Below are positions 43,654-53,713 of a stretch of DNA of 64,000 nt, one piece after another (the first letter of the stretch is position 1; each line of letters starts with the position of its first letter). The DNA lies in assembly GCF_035046485.1 (NCBI RefSeq), contig NC_085137.1, positions 445,040,334 through 445,104,333 on the forward strand. Reading direction: 5' to 3'. The stretch comes from Aedes albopictus (lineage: Eukaryota > Arthropoda > Insecta > Diptera > Culicidae). The notes under the pieces were generated by a model. That model was not told where the DNA came from. It did no database searches and worked only from the letters and a program-made list of their open reading frames with translations. A program made the position numbers and the translations under genes.

Positions 43654-44545
43654 ATGGCCCTCATCAACATAGATGGTGATCCATGGTAAGTGCTTGTTTT
43701 CGTTTAATCATCCGCTGACCTCAACCAATCAATCCAATTATTGAACTTGACCCCGTTAATTATCATTATACTGATTGATCCATGACTGCCTCCCGTCTGC
43801 AGGCTCAGCGACCTGGATGCGTGCGAACGGCTGAGCAATGAAATTCAGTCCCATCTGGTGGCCCGCAACCGGCAGGGTCAGCTGTCGCCCGAGTACTCGT
43901 CCATTTCCGGCCAGGTCCGGGTGCGGCTGAAGCAGTTCGGTTCCGAGCTGGAACAGTTGAACAAAAAGCTACGCTACATATCCGGTGCGCTGACGTCGGC
44001 CGAAGCGGAACGCCGCCAGCGGTTGGTCGAGGCGCTCCAATCGAAGCACGTCCAGCTGCAGAAACAGTTCAGCACCGTGGAGGCGTCGGCCGAGCGGGCC
44101 AGCTTGTTCGCGCCCGGAAGCAACCGGCTGTTCGACGACGACGATGACGACCCGGCACTGATCCGGCCGGAATCCAGCTACACGGTGAATGATCTGCGCG
44201 CCCAGCAAACGCGAATACTGGAGGATCAGAACGAGGGGCTGGAAGCGCTGTCCAAGGTTATTTCAAGGCAGAAGGTGCTGGCGTCGCAGATCGGGAACGA
44301 GGTCGATCGACACAATGGTAAGATTTGAGCGGTAATCGGGGATGAATTTAGAAATAATCGAGTATGACTTTACCGCAGAAATTTTGGATGACATAGCAGA
44401 CACTATGGAAACCACGGATTCCCGATTGAATCGGGAAACGCGCCAGATTGGTGTCGTGACGGAACAGGATTCCTCGACTCGTGGCTATTGGGTGGTTATC
44501 GGAGTGTTGGCTTTGGCTATTGTTTTAGTGTCGATTTTGCTGTAG
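43654..44545 (+). CDS. Syx8: Syntaxin-8 (Qc-SNARE), three coding exons, 237 aa
   Basis: Coding exons are 43654-43685, 43803-44317 and 44379-44545, with GTAAGT/CTGCAG and GTAAGA/CCGCAG introns of 117 and 61 bp. Both introns split codons consistently (TG|G and G|AA) and the sum is 714 bp. The protein starts MALINIDGDPW. It has an N-terminal helical region to ~residue 95, an acidic linker FDDDDDDP, and a Qc-SNARE motif (LRAQQTRILEDQNEGLEALS ... IGNEVDRHNEILDD) near residues 140-200. It ends in a C-terminal anchor, YWVVIGVLALAIVLVSILL. The order and the RQ..L..QIGNE signature match syntaxin-8 of animals, a ~235-residue SNARE acting in late-endosome and lysosome fusion. No disruptions are seen, so it is likely functional. 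Confidence 0.95.
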
Positions 44546-44900
44546 CGTACGGCCAACTGGGACCTGACTGGACTGGGACGATATACGAATCAAGGAACGG
44601 AGATTTATCTCCGGAACCTATTTCACTATCTTTGGATCACATATTAATGGAGAGTTTATATTTACAACAATAATTCCTACTTATATGAAGATAGATATTA
44701 GAGCTCCATCATCCAATCTGTTGTATTTTAGATCTGTAAGCATGCATAACCTTTGTCGTAGGTATATCTAAATAACAAGAATATATAATACCAAATTTTA
44801 ACTTAAGCAAATACATTTCAAAATTAGTTTTGTTTTACATCACGCACTTCGTATTCAGCTTTTCTTATGACTACAGTACCGTTATGGTCACAGTAACTGC
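44546..44900 (+). other. Syx8 3'UTR and downstream sequence
   Basis: AT-rich sequence after the stop codon. Candidate polyadenylation signals are only variants such as AATATA at 44780, so the mRNA end is not assigned. Confidence 0.4.
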
Positions 44901-44907
44901 CTGTTAG

Positions 44908-45466
44908 TGGGGCCCTTATAGCCGCAGCTGTAGAGGCGCGGGTATTTCGCATAACCATGTTGAGGGTGACACGGGCCCATATAGCCGAGGCGGTAAACGC
45001 ACGGGTATTCAGCATGACCATGCTGAGGGTGACGGGTTCGATTCCCGGTCGGTCCAGGATCTTTTCGTAAAGGAAATTTCCTTGACTTCCTTGGGCATAG
45101 AGTATCTTCGTGCCTGCCACACGATATACACATGCAAAATGGTCATTGGCAGAGGAAGCTCTCAGTTAAAAACTGTGGAAGTGCTCATAGAACACCAAGC
45201 TGAGAAGCAGGCTTTGTCCCAGTGAGGACGTTACGCCAAGAAGAAGAAGAATGTTGAGGGTGACGGGTTCGCGTCACGGTCGGTCCAGGAACTTTTCGTG
45301 ACGAACATTTCCTTGACTTCCCTGGGCATAGAGTATCTTCATATACACATATAAAATGATCATTAGCAGAAGAAGCTCTGAGATAATAACTGTTGAAGTG
45401 CTCACAAAACACTAAGCTGAGTTGCAGCCTTTGTCCCAAAGACAACGTTATGCCAAGAAGAAGGTG
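44908..45466 (+). mobile_element. Feilai-like SINE nested inside an older SINE copy, 14-bp TSD
   Basis: The younger SINE (44971-45250) has the tRNA-like head GGGCCCATATAGCCGAGGCG, B box GGTTCGATTCC, and a body ending ACGCCAAGAAGAAGAAG. ATGTTGAGGGTGAC is duplicated at 44957-44970 and 45251-45264. The flanks 44908-44970 and 45265-45466 are the two halves of an older, more diverged copy of the same family, so the insertion interrupted it between its A and B boxes. Confidence 0.9.
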
Positions 45467-45659
45467 CACCCCCAGTTGCTTTAGTCCAAGAAATTTCTTT
45501 CGTAAGGGGAATTTCTATCTAGATATCCTTGTGAGCCCGCTACTACACTACTTTCAGTAAACATGAACTAACAATTCCCGCGTTATGCCTCGAGCATGTG
45601 TACTTGTTGATCGTTCGTTCAAATACATATTATGTAACATTTTTGGATGAGTCCCAGAA

Positions 45660-46290
45660 GAATTGCTAGATACCAGACACGACACTCTGAAGAATCTCAG
45701 AAGGAACTCTGATAAAATCCTAGAAAACTTTTTGAAGGAATCTTAGAAAGAAATTCCAGAGGAACTACAGAAGGAACTCCTAGATGAATAGCAGAAAGAA
45801 TTCCTGGAGGAATTTCAGAAAACAATCTTGGAAGAAATCCCGTAGAATCGGAGGAACTCCTGTAGAAATCTCAGAAGGAAAATCTGTGTGAATCTCGAAA
45901 GCAATTCTTGGATGAATTTGAATGAGATGTTTTGGTTAGAACCCAGAATGGTTTACTCAATGAATTCCGATTCCTGGTGAAATTCCCGAAAGAACACCCG
46001 AAGATATTCCAGAAGGAACTGAACCTGGGTTAATCAAAGAAGGACCTCCTGAAGTCCTGACTAAATCCCAGGGATCAGGAACTCTTTTTTCCGAAAAAAT
46101 CTCGTCGCATTCAAGAGATAACCAAGCGGAGTAGTATGAAATAACCTAGAAATAGGGAAACCAGGAGAAGTTCCAAGAAATTGCAGAGAAAAATTCCTTG
46201 AAATTTCCTGAAAGTACCACAGAAAAAACTTTGATTAGAAACCTGTGAAAGAATCCCTGAAGGATTCTTAGAAGATACTCGCGGAGGCAT
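45660..46290. repeat. Degenerate 24-bp minisatellite
   Basis: Successive units such as GAACTACAGAAGGAACTCCT at 45760, followed by GAATAGCAGAAAGAATTCCT 24 bp later. Same family as the foldback loop at 39120-41534. Confidence 0.7.
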
Positions 46291-46559
46291 GCCTTCCGGA
46301 AGGAAGGAAACATATACTTCTTTCACAGAGAAACAGATGTAACACTTAGAACAAATTTCATTGAAAAACATTGTTACTATATTCGGCCGGACCACAACTA
46401 GGTGGTTATAGTGAACAAACGTCAAACAAGAGCAAACACGATGTCAGCACCGCGAGTGTTCAATCGACCAGCTAATGTGGAGTGTGACGTCTTTTTCTCT
46501 GTGCTTCTTTGTTGAGATATCGAAATCGCATTCCGGGAGATTGATTATTCCATACGGGA

Positions 46560-46930
46560 TTTTTCCTTGAGTATCTTCCAGGATTCCGGAATTCCGATCG
46601 ATTTCTTCTGTAATTTTGACGGGGATCATACAGAATTTCTCTAGAGGTTTCGCACAGTTCCCCACAGTTTCCGTGGGTTTCATCCAGGTTATCCAGATCT
46701 CCACAAGAATTTCTCTCAGGATATACCGTAGATGTTGTCGAGGAATTTCTGTCTTGAATGAAGTATTCTTTGGATTTCTACTAAAGCTCCTTCAAATGTT
46801 TTAAGGAGTTTTATAATAATTTTCTTTAGGAACTACTTCCGGGATTTCTTCCGACCTGGCGAGATTTCTTCAAGAAAGTTCCGATAGCTTTCTTACAGAG
46901 TTTCAGCTGGTATATTTCCCAAAGGTTCTC
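46560..46930. repeat. 24-bp minisatellite, opposite orientation
   Basis: Phrases such as GGGATTTCTTCCG and GAATTTCTCTAGAGGTTTCG are the reverse complement of the unit at 45660-46290. It is interrupted at 46940-47380 and resumes at 47380-47520. Confidence 0.55.
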
Positions 46931-46939
46931 GCGGGATTT

Positions 46940-47380
46940 CAGTTACCAACGATCGAGACCACCCAAACCGAACGAGCATCATAAAGCTGCCGCATCACAT
47001 TATCACACCAACGTGCGAAGGGACAACAATACCGACCGATTCCAACTAGATCATCAAAGTATCCCGAATTCCCAGAAAGCCTTGCATCCGTCGCATCTCA
47101 TTACCATACCGACGACATCACACGCACCTGCATCGACCGAGCAACTTATTATCACACCTACGCACCTGCATCGGCCGAGCATCCTATTTTCACACCCACG
47201 ACATCATACGCACCGGCATCACACCACAGCGCACGCATCAGGATGACACCGCCGACTCCCACGCCACGGAAAGAGAGTGGACAAACAAATTATTAACTAA
47301 CCCTAGATTATAAAAGTGCTAGGTCGTAAGAACTAATCACTTAGTTTTAACTCTTCTCTTGAATAAAACGTTTACTTTTC
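46940..47380 (+). other. Unidentified insertion with promoter- and poly(A)-like motifs
   Basis: CA-rich segment with several CATC/GCACCTGCATCG repeats at 47120-47220, then GATTATAAAAGTGC, a TATA-like box, at 47306 and GAATAAAACG, a poly(A)-type signal, at 47361. It sits inside the 24-bp repeat, so it is probably a solo LTR or similar insertion, but terminal TG/CA and a target duplication were not found. Confidence 0.35.
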
Positions 47381-47524
47381 TTTTGAGGTTTCTCTCGGAG
47401 TTTTTCCCGGAATCTGTTTCATAAGATTCCTTTCGGTTCTCTCAGAGATTTTCAGAATTTATCCTGGATTTTCTCCTAAGATTTTTTGGAGCTACTGCTG
47501 GTATTTCTCATGAAGTTCGTTCCG

Positions 47525-48290
47525 TGATAAATGTTTTGTTACGATAATTTTCAAGGCTTTTCCATGTGGAAAATGTTTTTGGTTTTTGCAGAAACCATTT
47601 TTTTGTGAAATTTTGTTTAAAAAAGGTTTTTCAAAAACGAAAAACATTTTCCACCTGGAAAAAAAATCAGGAGATACCTTGATCCATACACTACATGTGT
47701 ACGAAAACCGATTTTGAAAATATTACTTCGTTATTTTACAAAAAAGAATCAAAAACCAAAAAGTGAGGAAATGGATCCAGTTTCGCCTTAAGTTGTTTAT
47801 CTTCACAATATTATTAGGACCAATTTTTTAATTACATAAGTGTCCCGATTTTGTCAGCTAATGCTCAAATACATTTTTTGCTTTCCTTGAAAATTTAAAC
47901 TATTTTCAGATGTTGTATTCATTTGCGTTCTACCTGTCGGAAGTATTTAGTTCAATGATGAACTACTGGTGATTGGTAAAATTTCGACTGTAAGGCACAG
48001 AGAACAGACGTCCAAGCTCGAGAAGTGCGGTTGTGTAAAGCATTGTAACCGTTGTTTTGAAATAACTGGTAATGTGGCCATTACGCGGCGCTGTAACATT
48101 TCGAATCGGGGTACAAATTTGTCGTTATTTTATTTGTTAACATTTGAAATTTCCCCCTGGAAAACGTGGAAAGCTCAAGGAATTTTATTTTGTCTTATGA
48201 TAAGACACCCTGCCCTGATTGAGATGAAGAAAGTTTAATTTTGTCTAATTTTGGAAAGCTTCGCCAACAAGCTGGAATCTTGTAAAGTAG
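47525..48290. other. Unassigned sequence
   Basis: Contains a short inverted repeat around AAAACATTTTCCACCTGGAA at about 47570-47660. No gene recognised. Confidence 0.4.
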
Positions 48291-48294
48291 TAGG

Positions 48295-48810
48295 TTGCTG
48301 CCTAACTCTTCACGAGATTTAGATGATGATGTTGACACTACAACGTTATTCGTCACGGAAGCCTTTGAAGAAGCTTATCCTATGCGGAATCTTGTGGGCT
48401 TCGTGGCCGAGCGGTTAGCGGCGTCAGTCGTTTAGGTGTCTCGTAAGCCTAGGGAACGTTCAAACATTACGTCCATGATTTGGGGGGGGGGGGGTCTAGA
48501 AATCCCGAAAAACGATTAACGTAATAAATGAACCTTCCCCTAGGAGTGTGAGTTCGATTCGCGCTCCAGTCGGGAAAACTTTTCGTCAAGCGTCACCACT
48601 GGGCCACATGGGCCATGTGTTGTCCGTTGTATAATGTTCAGTCTGGCCGAAGACGGTGTAATTGTCCTTTTGTCTGTTTATACCGACTATTCCAAGCCTC
48701 TAAGCAGAGCGTAGACAGAGTTAGAATAGATGTCCCTCGACTGGATCGGAGGCTTTCAGATCGGCTCAAAGGCCTATAAGAAAGCACTCCGATCTGCCGT
48801 CTTTCCATGC
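48295..48810 (+). repeat. tRNA-headed SINE-type repeat
   Basis: The head is at 48394-48451 (GTGGCCGAGCGGTTAGCGGC A box) and resumes at 48540 with B box GAGTTCGATTCGC. The body at 48620-48800 includes GGAGGCTTTCAGATCGGCTC, shared with 1681-1930. The head resembles a serine- or leucine-type tRNA but is interrupted by a MITE. Confidence 0.65.
48449..48542. mobile_element. 88-bp MITE with 3-bp TSD inside a SINE head
   Basis: The insert 48452-48539 begins GGGAACGTTCAAACATTACG and ends with the inverted relative. CTA flanks at 48449-48451 and 48540-48542. It has a run of 13-14 G at 48482. The ends match the MITE at 53717-53888. Confidence 0.75.
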
Positions 48811-48954
48811 TTCCAAGTGTTGCTCGGAATATAATTTTATAAACCAACGTTTTGTTACTCATATGCAGTTTGGAACGCCGATTTATAAGAGAATACAAGT
48901 AGTGAACCAGCCTTTTTCATTTTGCAATACAATTGTTTGCAAGTATCTTCTTCT

Positions 48955-49036
48955 TCTTCTTTATGGCTCTACGTCCCCACTGGGACTTGGCCTGCCTCGC
49001 TTCAACTTAGTGTTCTTTGAGCATTTCCACAGTTAT
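48955..49036 (-). repeat. Truncated SINE tail
   Basis: CTTCTTCTTCTTC followed by CCACTGGGACTTGGCCTGC and TTGAGCATTTCCACAGTTATT resembles the 3' part of the Feilai-like SINE. It is cut off by the following MITE. Confidence 0.6.
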
Positions 49037-49309
49037 TAATGGGGCACGTTCGGTGTAGTACTAGATTTGTAGTAATGAGCTGAATTTTAGTATGGTGAGA
49101 AGGTCAATTCTCCGTTTCTGCAATGAAATGGTGCAAAAAGCGTGGGTATTATGATTTATTGCCTTATTTTATGCTGTTTGAGCAAGACTTTCGATAACTA
49201 TGTTGTTTATGTTGCAAGAAATGCAAAAAACAACAACACTGTTGCCCAAAGTTTTGCTCAAACAGCATCAAATTAGGCAAGGAATCATAATACCCACACT
49301 TTTTGCACC

Positions 49310-49502
49310 TGTGGTGTATTGGCACCACTGCCTGCAGCATGGCACACACCACGATTTGACCTAACGACGGTTGCCATGTAATAAAACTTCAATCGCAGCA
49401 ATCGCTGGCCAGAAATTGAAAATGTAAAAGTTAGTTTATAAGTGACATTAGAATAAAACAGAAGTAAAATTGAAAATCTCTTTGATTATTCAAGACGTCA
49501 CA
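49310..49502 (+). repeat. 5' LTR of pol-deleted gypsy element
   Basis: 193 bp, TG...CA. Contains GTAATAAAAC and GAATAAAACAG poly(A)-type motifs. Confidence 0.9.
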
Positions 49503-49537
49503 GTTTGGCGGCGAGGTAAAAACCAGAAGATTCGAAG

Positions 49538-51247
49538 ATGAACGTGAAGCCCCCGGAGTTCAACGTTGGAGATTCCTGGCCACTTTATCAAGAACGCTTG
49601 GAACGCTTTTTCGTGGCCTACGACCTTAACGACGAGGACGACGACGAGAGGAGAGCTGCGTTCCTGCTGACTTCCGTTTCCCTGGAGGTCTACCAGATCA
49701 TCAAAAATCTGTGTTTTCCGGACAAGCCAGAATGCAAAAGCTTTTCCCAGCTCTGCGAAGTGATGCGCCAGCGGTTTACCCCAACGGTGGTGGTTTTTCG
49801 AGAGCGTTCGAGATTTTTCGAAGCACGTCAAGGCAACAACGAGTCGGTGGTGGAGTGGGCCACCCGGCTGAAAAAGTTGGCTATCGACTGTGATTTCGGT
49901 GCCACTTTGAACGAGTTCATCAAGAATATGTTCGTCGTGGGATTGCGGCGTGGTCCCATCTTCGAGCGAGTTTGCGAGGAAGACGCCACGGCGGCGTACG
50001 ACGATTTGGTGAAGATTGCGATGAAGAAGGAATCGACTCTGCAGCGGCGAGAAGTATACGATGTGCACCGGATCCAGAACGAGGTTGACAAGAACAAGAC
50101 TATTCCTACAAAGTGCTCTGCTTGCGGAAAAGGCAACCACAATTTTCGTAAGTGCCAGTACAGAAGCTACATTTGCAAGATTTGCGATGAGAAGGGGCAT
50201 TTAGCTAGGGTTTGCCCTAATGAAGAAAGCGATTCGTCATCGGAAAGGAGTTTCAGCGGCCCAGAGGTGAACAACCTACGTTTGAGCAAAATGGATGTCC
50301 TGCCACCCGTTCGGTTGGAGATTGACGTCAATGGTAAGCTGATCGATTTTGAGATGGACACAGGAAGCCCAGTAAACGCGATTTCGAAGAGGATGTTTGA
50401 GAAATTGTTCCCGTATGCGAAGCTCATCACAAACGTGCGAGAGGAGTTCGTTTGCTACAACGGTAGCGGCTTCCGAGCGATAGGTAAGTTCAACGCTCGG
50501 ATGCGGTTCAAGAAACACAATTCCAAGGAGGAAATTTTCGTATTCGACGGCGACCGGCACCCATTGCTGGGTCGACAGACTATGTTCAGCTGGGGACTGA
50601 AAATCGATTTTGGTGCGTCGTCAGTTGCTGTAGGCCACAGTAAGCCGCTGAGAAAAAACAGCAAGCGTGAGGTTATTTCTACGGCAGAGTCCCGATGTTT
50701 GAAAAAGGCGTCCACGGGAAATGAGAACTGGAGTAAACCGTTGTCATCCGTTCAAAGGAGAGGCTCATCAAACAGGAATTGTCAGGAGTGCCACAAACCA
50801 AATCACAGAAGGGGAATGCTGTTGAAGTTCGACGTCCTGAAGACGAATCGTAGCAGACGACAGCGTAAAGTGAATTCGGATGGAACTGGAGCGTTCGTAG
50901 TAGGTGATACTGTCTACGCAAGAGATTACCGTGACCCGAAGAAGCCTGCTTGGGTTCGAGCAACTGTGGTGAGGAAGCTTGGAGCTGCTCTGTACGAATG
51001 CGATGCCGTGGGTTTAAAACGCATCAAGCGACGAAGCCATCAACTGTTGGAGTATCCCTACGACAATTTCGAAGACGAGGACAATCAAGGGAATGATTCA
51101 AGTGACAACAAGTTCTACGGGGAGGATTTCGTCGACGAAGTTGAAGGATTCGAGCTGCCTCGGTTTGATCATCATCGATCGGATTGGACATACGTGAGCA
51201 GATTGAATCGAGAAGTGCGCCCACCGCGCTATCTTGAGGGGGAGTAG
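49538..51247 (+). CDS. Gag-protease-integrase-tail fusion protein of a deleted gypsy element, 569 aa
   Basis: Residues ~1-180 are a retrotransposon Gag of the Ty3/gypsy type (WPLYQERLERFFVAYDL, then a VVEWATRLKKLA segment). Two zinc knuckles follow, CSACGKGNHNFRKC and CKICDEKGHLARVC, near 193-226. An aspartic protease with DTGSPVNAIS lies near 274. Then, without RT, RNase H or integrase catalytic regions, comes the integrase C-terminal module GDTVYARDYRDPKKPAWVRA near 455-500, the type found in K02A2.6-like gypsy elements. The frame is open across the deletion, so the join is in frame and has been kept. The start ATG follows the primer site by 21 bp. Such a protein could form particles and process itself but not copy or integrate. 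Confidence 0.88.
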   Translation: MNVKPPEFNVGDSWPLYQERLERFFVAYDLNDEDDDERRAAFLLTSVSLEVYQIIKNLCFPDKPECKSFSQLCEVMRQRFTPTVVVFRERSRFFEARQGNNESVVEWATRLKKLAIDCDFGATLNEFIKNMFVVGLRRGPIFERVCEEDATAAYDDLVKIAMKKESTLQRREVYDVHRIQNEVDKNKTIPTKCSACGKGNHNFRKCQYRSYICKICDEKGHLARVCPNEESDSSSERSFSGPEVNNLRLSKMDVLPPVRLEIDVNGKLIDFEMDTGSPVNAISKRMFEKLFPYAKLITNVREEFVCYNGSGFRAIGKFNARMRFKKHNSKEEIFVFDGDRHPLLGRQTMFSWGLKIDFGASSVAVGHSKPLRKNSKREVISTAESRCLKKASTGNENWSKPLSSVQRRGSSNRNCQECHKPNHRRGMLLKFDVLKTNRSRRQRKVNSDGTGAFVVGDTVYARDYRDPKKPAWVRATVVRKLGAALYECDAVGLKRIKRRSHQLLEYPYDNFEDEDNQGNDSSDNKFYGEDFVDEVEGFELPRFDHHRSDWTYVSRLNREVRPPRYLEGE

Positions 51248-51248
51248 T

Positions 51249-51441
51249 TGTGGTGCATTGGCACCACTGCCTGCAGCATGGCACACACCACGATTTGACC
51301 TAACGACGGTTGCCATGTAATAAAACTTCAATCGCAGCAATCGCTGGCCAGAAATTGAAAATGTAAAAGTTAGTTTATAAGTGACATTAGAATAAAACAG
51401 AAGTAAAATTGAAAATCTCTTTGATTATTCAAGACGTCACA
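51249..51441 (+). repeat. 3' LTR of pol-deleted gypsy element
   Basis: 193 bp. The ORF ends one base before it. Confidence 0.9.
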
Positions 51442-51474
51442 GCACCATTTCATTGAATAAACGGAGAATAGGAG

Positions 51475-52256
51475 GCAATCAGTGAAGTACTAGATTGAAA
51501 GTAGTGAGCTGGATTTTTGTATGGTGAGATGATCGATTCTCCATTTCTGCAATGAAATGGTGCAAACAGCGTGGGTTATATGATTTCTTGCCTAATTTGA
51601 TGCTGTTTGAGCAAAAGTTTGGATAACTGTGTTGATGAATTGCAAGAAATATATAATACAACAACACAGTTATCCAAACTTTTGCTCAACCAGGATCAAA
51701 TTAAACAACAAATCATATAACCCACGCTGTTTGCACCATTTCATTGCAGAAATGGAGAATCGATCATCTCACCATACAAAAATCCAGCTCACTACTTTCA
51801 ATCTAGTACTTCACTGATTGCCTCCTATAGGACAGATCGGTGAAGTACTAGATTTGTAGTAATGAGCTGAATTTTAGTATGGTGAGAAGGTCAATTATCC
51901 GTTTCTGCAATGAAATGGTGCAAAAAGCGTGGGTATTATGATTCCTTGCCTAATTTAATGCTGTTTGAGCAAAACTTTGGGCAACAGTGTTGTTATTTTC
52001 TCCAATTCTTGCAACATAAACAACATAGTTATCCAAAGTTTTGCTCAAACAGCATCAAATTAGGTAAGGAATCATAATACCCACGCTTTTTTCACCATTT
52101 CATTGCAGAAACGGAGAATTGACCTTCTCACCATACTAAAATTCAGCTCATTACTACAAATCTAGTACTACACCGAACGTGCCCCATTGACCTTCTCACC
52201 ATACTAAAATTCAGCTCATTACTACAAATCTAGTACTCCACCTATCTGTCCTATTG
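51475..52256. mobile_element. Cluster of three foldback MITE copies
   Basis: 51475-51829 is a nearly complete copy of the GGAGGCAATCAGTGAAGTAC subfamily (imperfect palindrome, both ends present). 51831-52189 is a complete copy of the GTGTAGTACTAG subfamily. 52190-52256 is a partial third copy. They abut end to end. Confidence 0.85.
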
Positions 52257-52577
52257 AAGGGCCTTCTTTGCCTGTCATCATTGGCGCCAACTTAGGGGGA
52301 GGGGGGGGGGGGCAAGCATGGTTTTGCCCCCTCAATAATTGACGATTTTTCGATTTTCCCATACAAAAAATCAAAAAAACCTGGCTTTGCCCCCCCAATA
52401 ATTTGACCAAGTTGGCGCGTCTGCCTGTCATTACATGAATTTGTATATTGTGAGGCAAGTACAATGATACACTATGCCCAGGCAGTCGAGAAAATTTTCC
52501 CGACCGGAACGGGAATCGGACCCGCCGTCTCCGGATTGGCGAGCCATAGCCTCAACCACTAGGCTAACTGGAGACCC
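52257..52577 (-). mobile_element. tRNA-derived SINE with an inverted-repeat insertion
   Basis: The head is at 52577-52500 on the minus strand (TAGCCTAGTGGTTGAGGCTA-like A box). The body runs to 52422 and its tail at 52257-52278. 52279-52421 is an insert with GGCGCCAACTT at its start and AAGTTGGCGC at its end, bordered by TGCCTGTCAT at 52269-52278 and 52422-52431. It contains long G and C runs. The SINE is the same family as 8786-9228. Confidence 0.7.
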
Positions 52578-52839
52578 CAAGTATGTCTAATGAGCCATTT
52601 TACGAAGTGACAACAATGTTGATGATGATATTGATTTTCACGGCCTGTCAAAATTCATTCATAAAATCGGCTCGTAAAATAGACTATATGTAGTATTTTT
52701 TCATCATGCAATACATCCAGGTATTTTGTTCAATCCCTCCATGGAATGTGGCATCACCTGCATTTACCTATTTATCTTGAAACGCCTTTTGATGAAAAAT
52801 ATCGCTTGAGTTTTACCAGGATTCAATTTAAGTATCATG

Positions 52840-53660
52840 TTCTCTGTAGGAAGTATTACCAGAGGAATGGATGGAAGGCTTCGTGTGCTCCATCTACAAT
52901 AAGGGCGACAAGTTAGATTGCGAGAACTATCGTGCGATCACATTACTGAGCGCTGCCTACAAGATACTCTCTCAAATTTAATACCGCCGTCTATCACCGA
53001 TAGACGATAGAGAGTTCGCAGAGGCAATATAGGCTAGATTCATGGGTGAACACACTACAACGGACCAAGTGTTGCAGAAATACCACGAATACAACGTGTC
53101 CACACATCACTTGTTCATCGATTTCAAATAGGCGTATGATACAATCGATCGAAATCAGCTATGGTAGATTATGTATGAATACGGATTCCAGGATAAACTG
53201 ATACGATTAATCAAGGTGACGATGGATCGAGTGATTTGCGTAGTTCGAGTATCAGCGACACTCTCGAGTCCCCTCGAGTCTCGCAGAGTGTTACGGCTAG
53301 GTGATGGTTTTTCGTGATTGCTTTTTAATGTCGTTTTCGTTTTTGCGGCGGTGCTACACCGCTTCGTGCTACACTTTTCGCTGAATAAACGAACATTTTC
53401 GGTGCAGTTGCATTGGTGTGCGTGTATAAACACCAAAATATTGACAACTTTGCCAACGCTGATTGGTGGACACGGTGTGCACCAGCTACACTCCCGATTT
53501 TTTGAGTGCTACACTATCGTGCGCGGTGCAGAAAAAGTGCTACACCGGTGTAGCACGAAAATCAAAAACGAACATTTTCGGTGCAAAAGTGCTACACCGG
53601 TGTAGCACCACCGCAAAAACGAAAACGACATAACATTGCTTAAGAGAGTGTGTTTATTGG
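52840..53660 (+). pseudogene. RTE-like reverse transcriptase fragment, split by a MITE
   Basis: Translates to [48 protein letters not shown](stop)AYDTIDRNQLW and YEYGFQDKLIRLI, with several in-frame stops. This is the fingers-to-palm part of an RT of the family at 20150-27638, before the catalytic box. It is interrupted at 53329 by a 302-bp MITE; coding resumes after 53631 for a few residues. Confidence 0.75.
53326..53633. mobile_element. 302-bp MITE with TAA target duplication
   Basis: The ends TGTCGTTTTCGTTTTTGCGG (53329) and its inverted copy (to 53630) are followed inward by GTGGTGCTACACCG-type palindromes. The phrase GTGCTACACCGGTGTAGCAC occurs near the right end. TAA flanks at 53326-53328 and 53631-53633. 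The RTE frame reads F-N|I-A across the empty site. Confidence 0.85.
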
Positions 53661-53713
53661 TTTATTTGTTTTTCAACGGACTATTCTTGTCTTATTGAAT
53701 ATTCTAATACTAA

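Larger units (their letters stand above)
49310..51441 (+). mobile_element. Pol-deleted Ty3/gypsy element with near-identical LTRs
   Basis: The 193-bp LTRs (49310-49502, 51249-51441) differ at one position by eye (GTGTATT versus GTGCATT). They start TGTGGTG and end CGTCACA. GCACC is duplicated at 49305-49309 and 51442-51446. GTTTGGCGGCGAGG follows the 5' LTR as the primer site. Only 2.1 kb in total, it encodes Gag and protease plus an integrase tail, but no RT, RNase H or integrase core. It is therefore non-autonomous but recently inserted. Confidence 0.93.
49037..51475. mobile_element. Foldback MITE copy split by a gypsy-derived element
   Basis: One arm (49037-49309) begins GGGGCACGTTCGGTGTAGTA and continues through TCTCCGTTTCTGCAATGAAA to the central palindrome and back to ACCCACACTTTTTGCACC. 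The rest resumes at 51442. It shows the palindromic layout seen in all family members. Confidence 0.75.

Noticed and set aside
46940..47380. Solo LTR
   Set aside because: TATA-like and poly(A)-like motifs are suggestive, but no TG/CA ends, target duplication or second copy was found, so it is listed only as an unidentified insertion.
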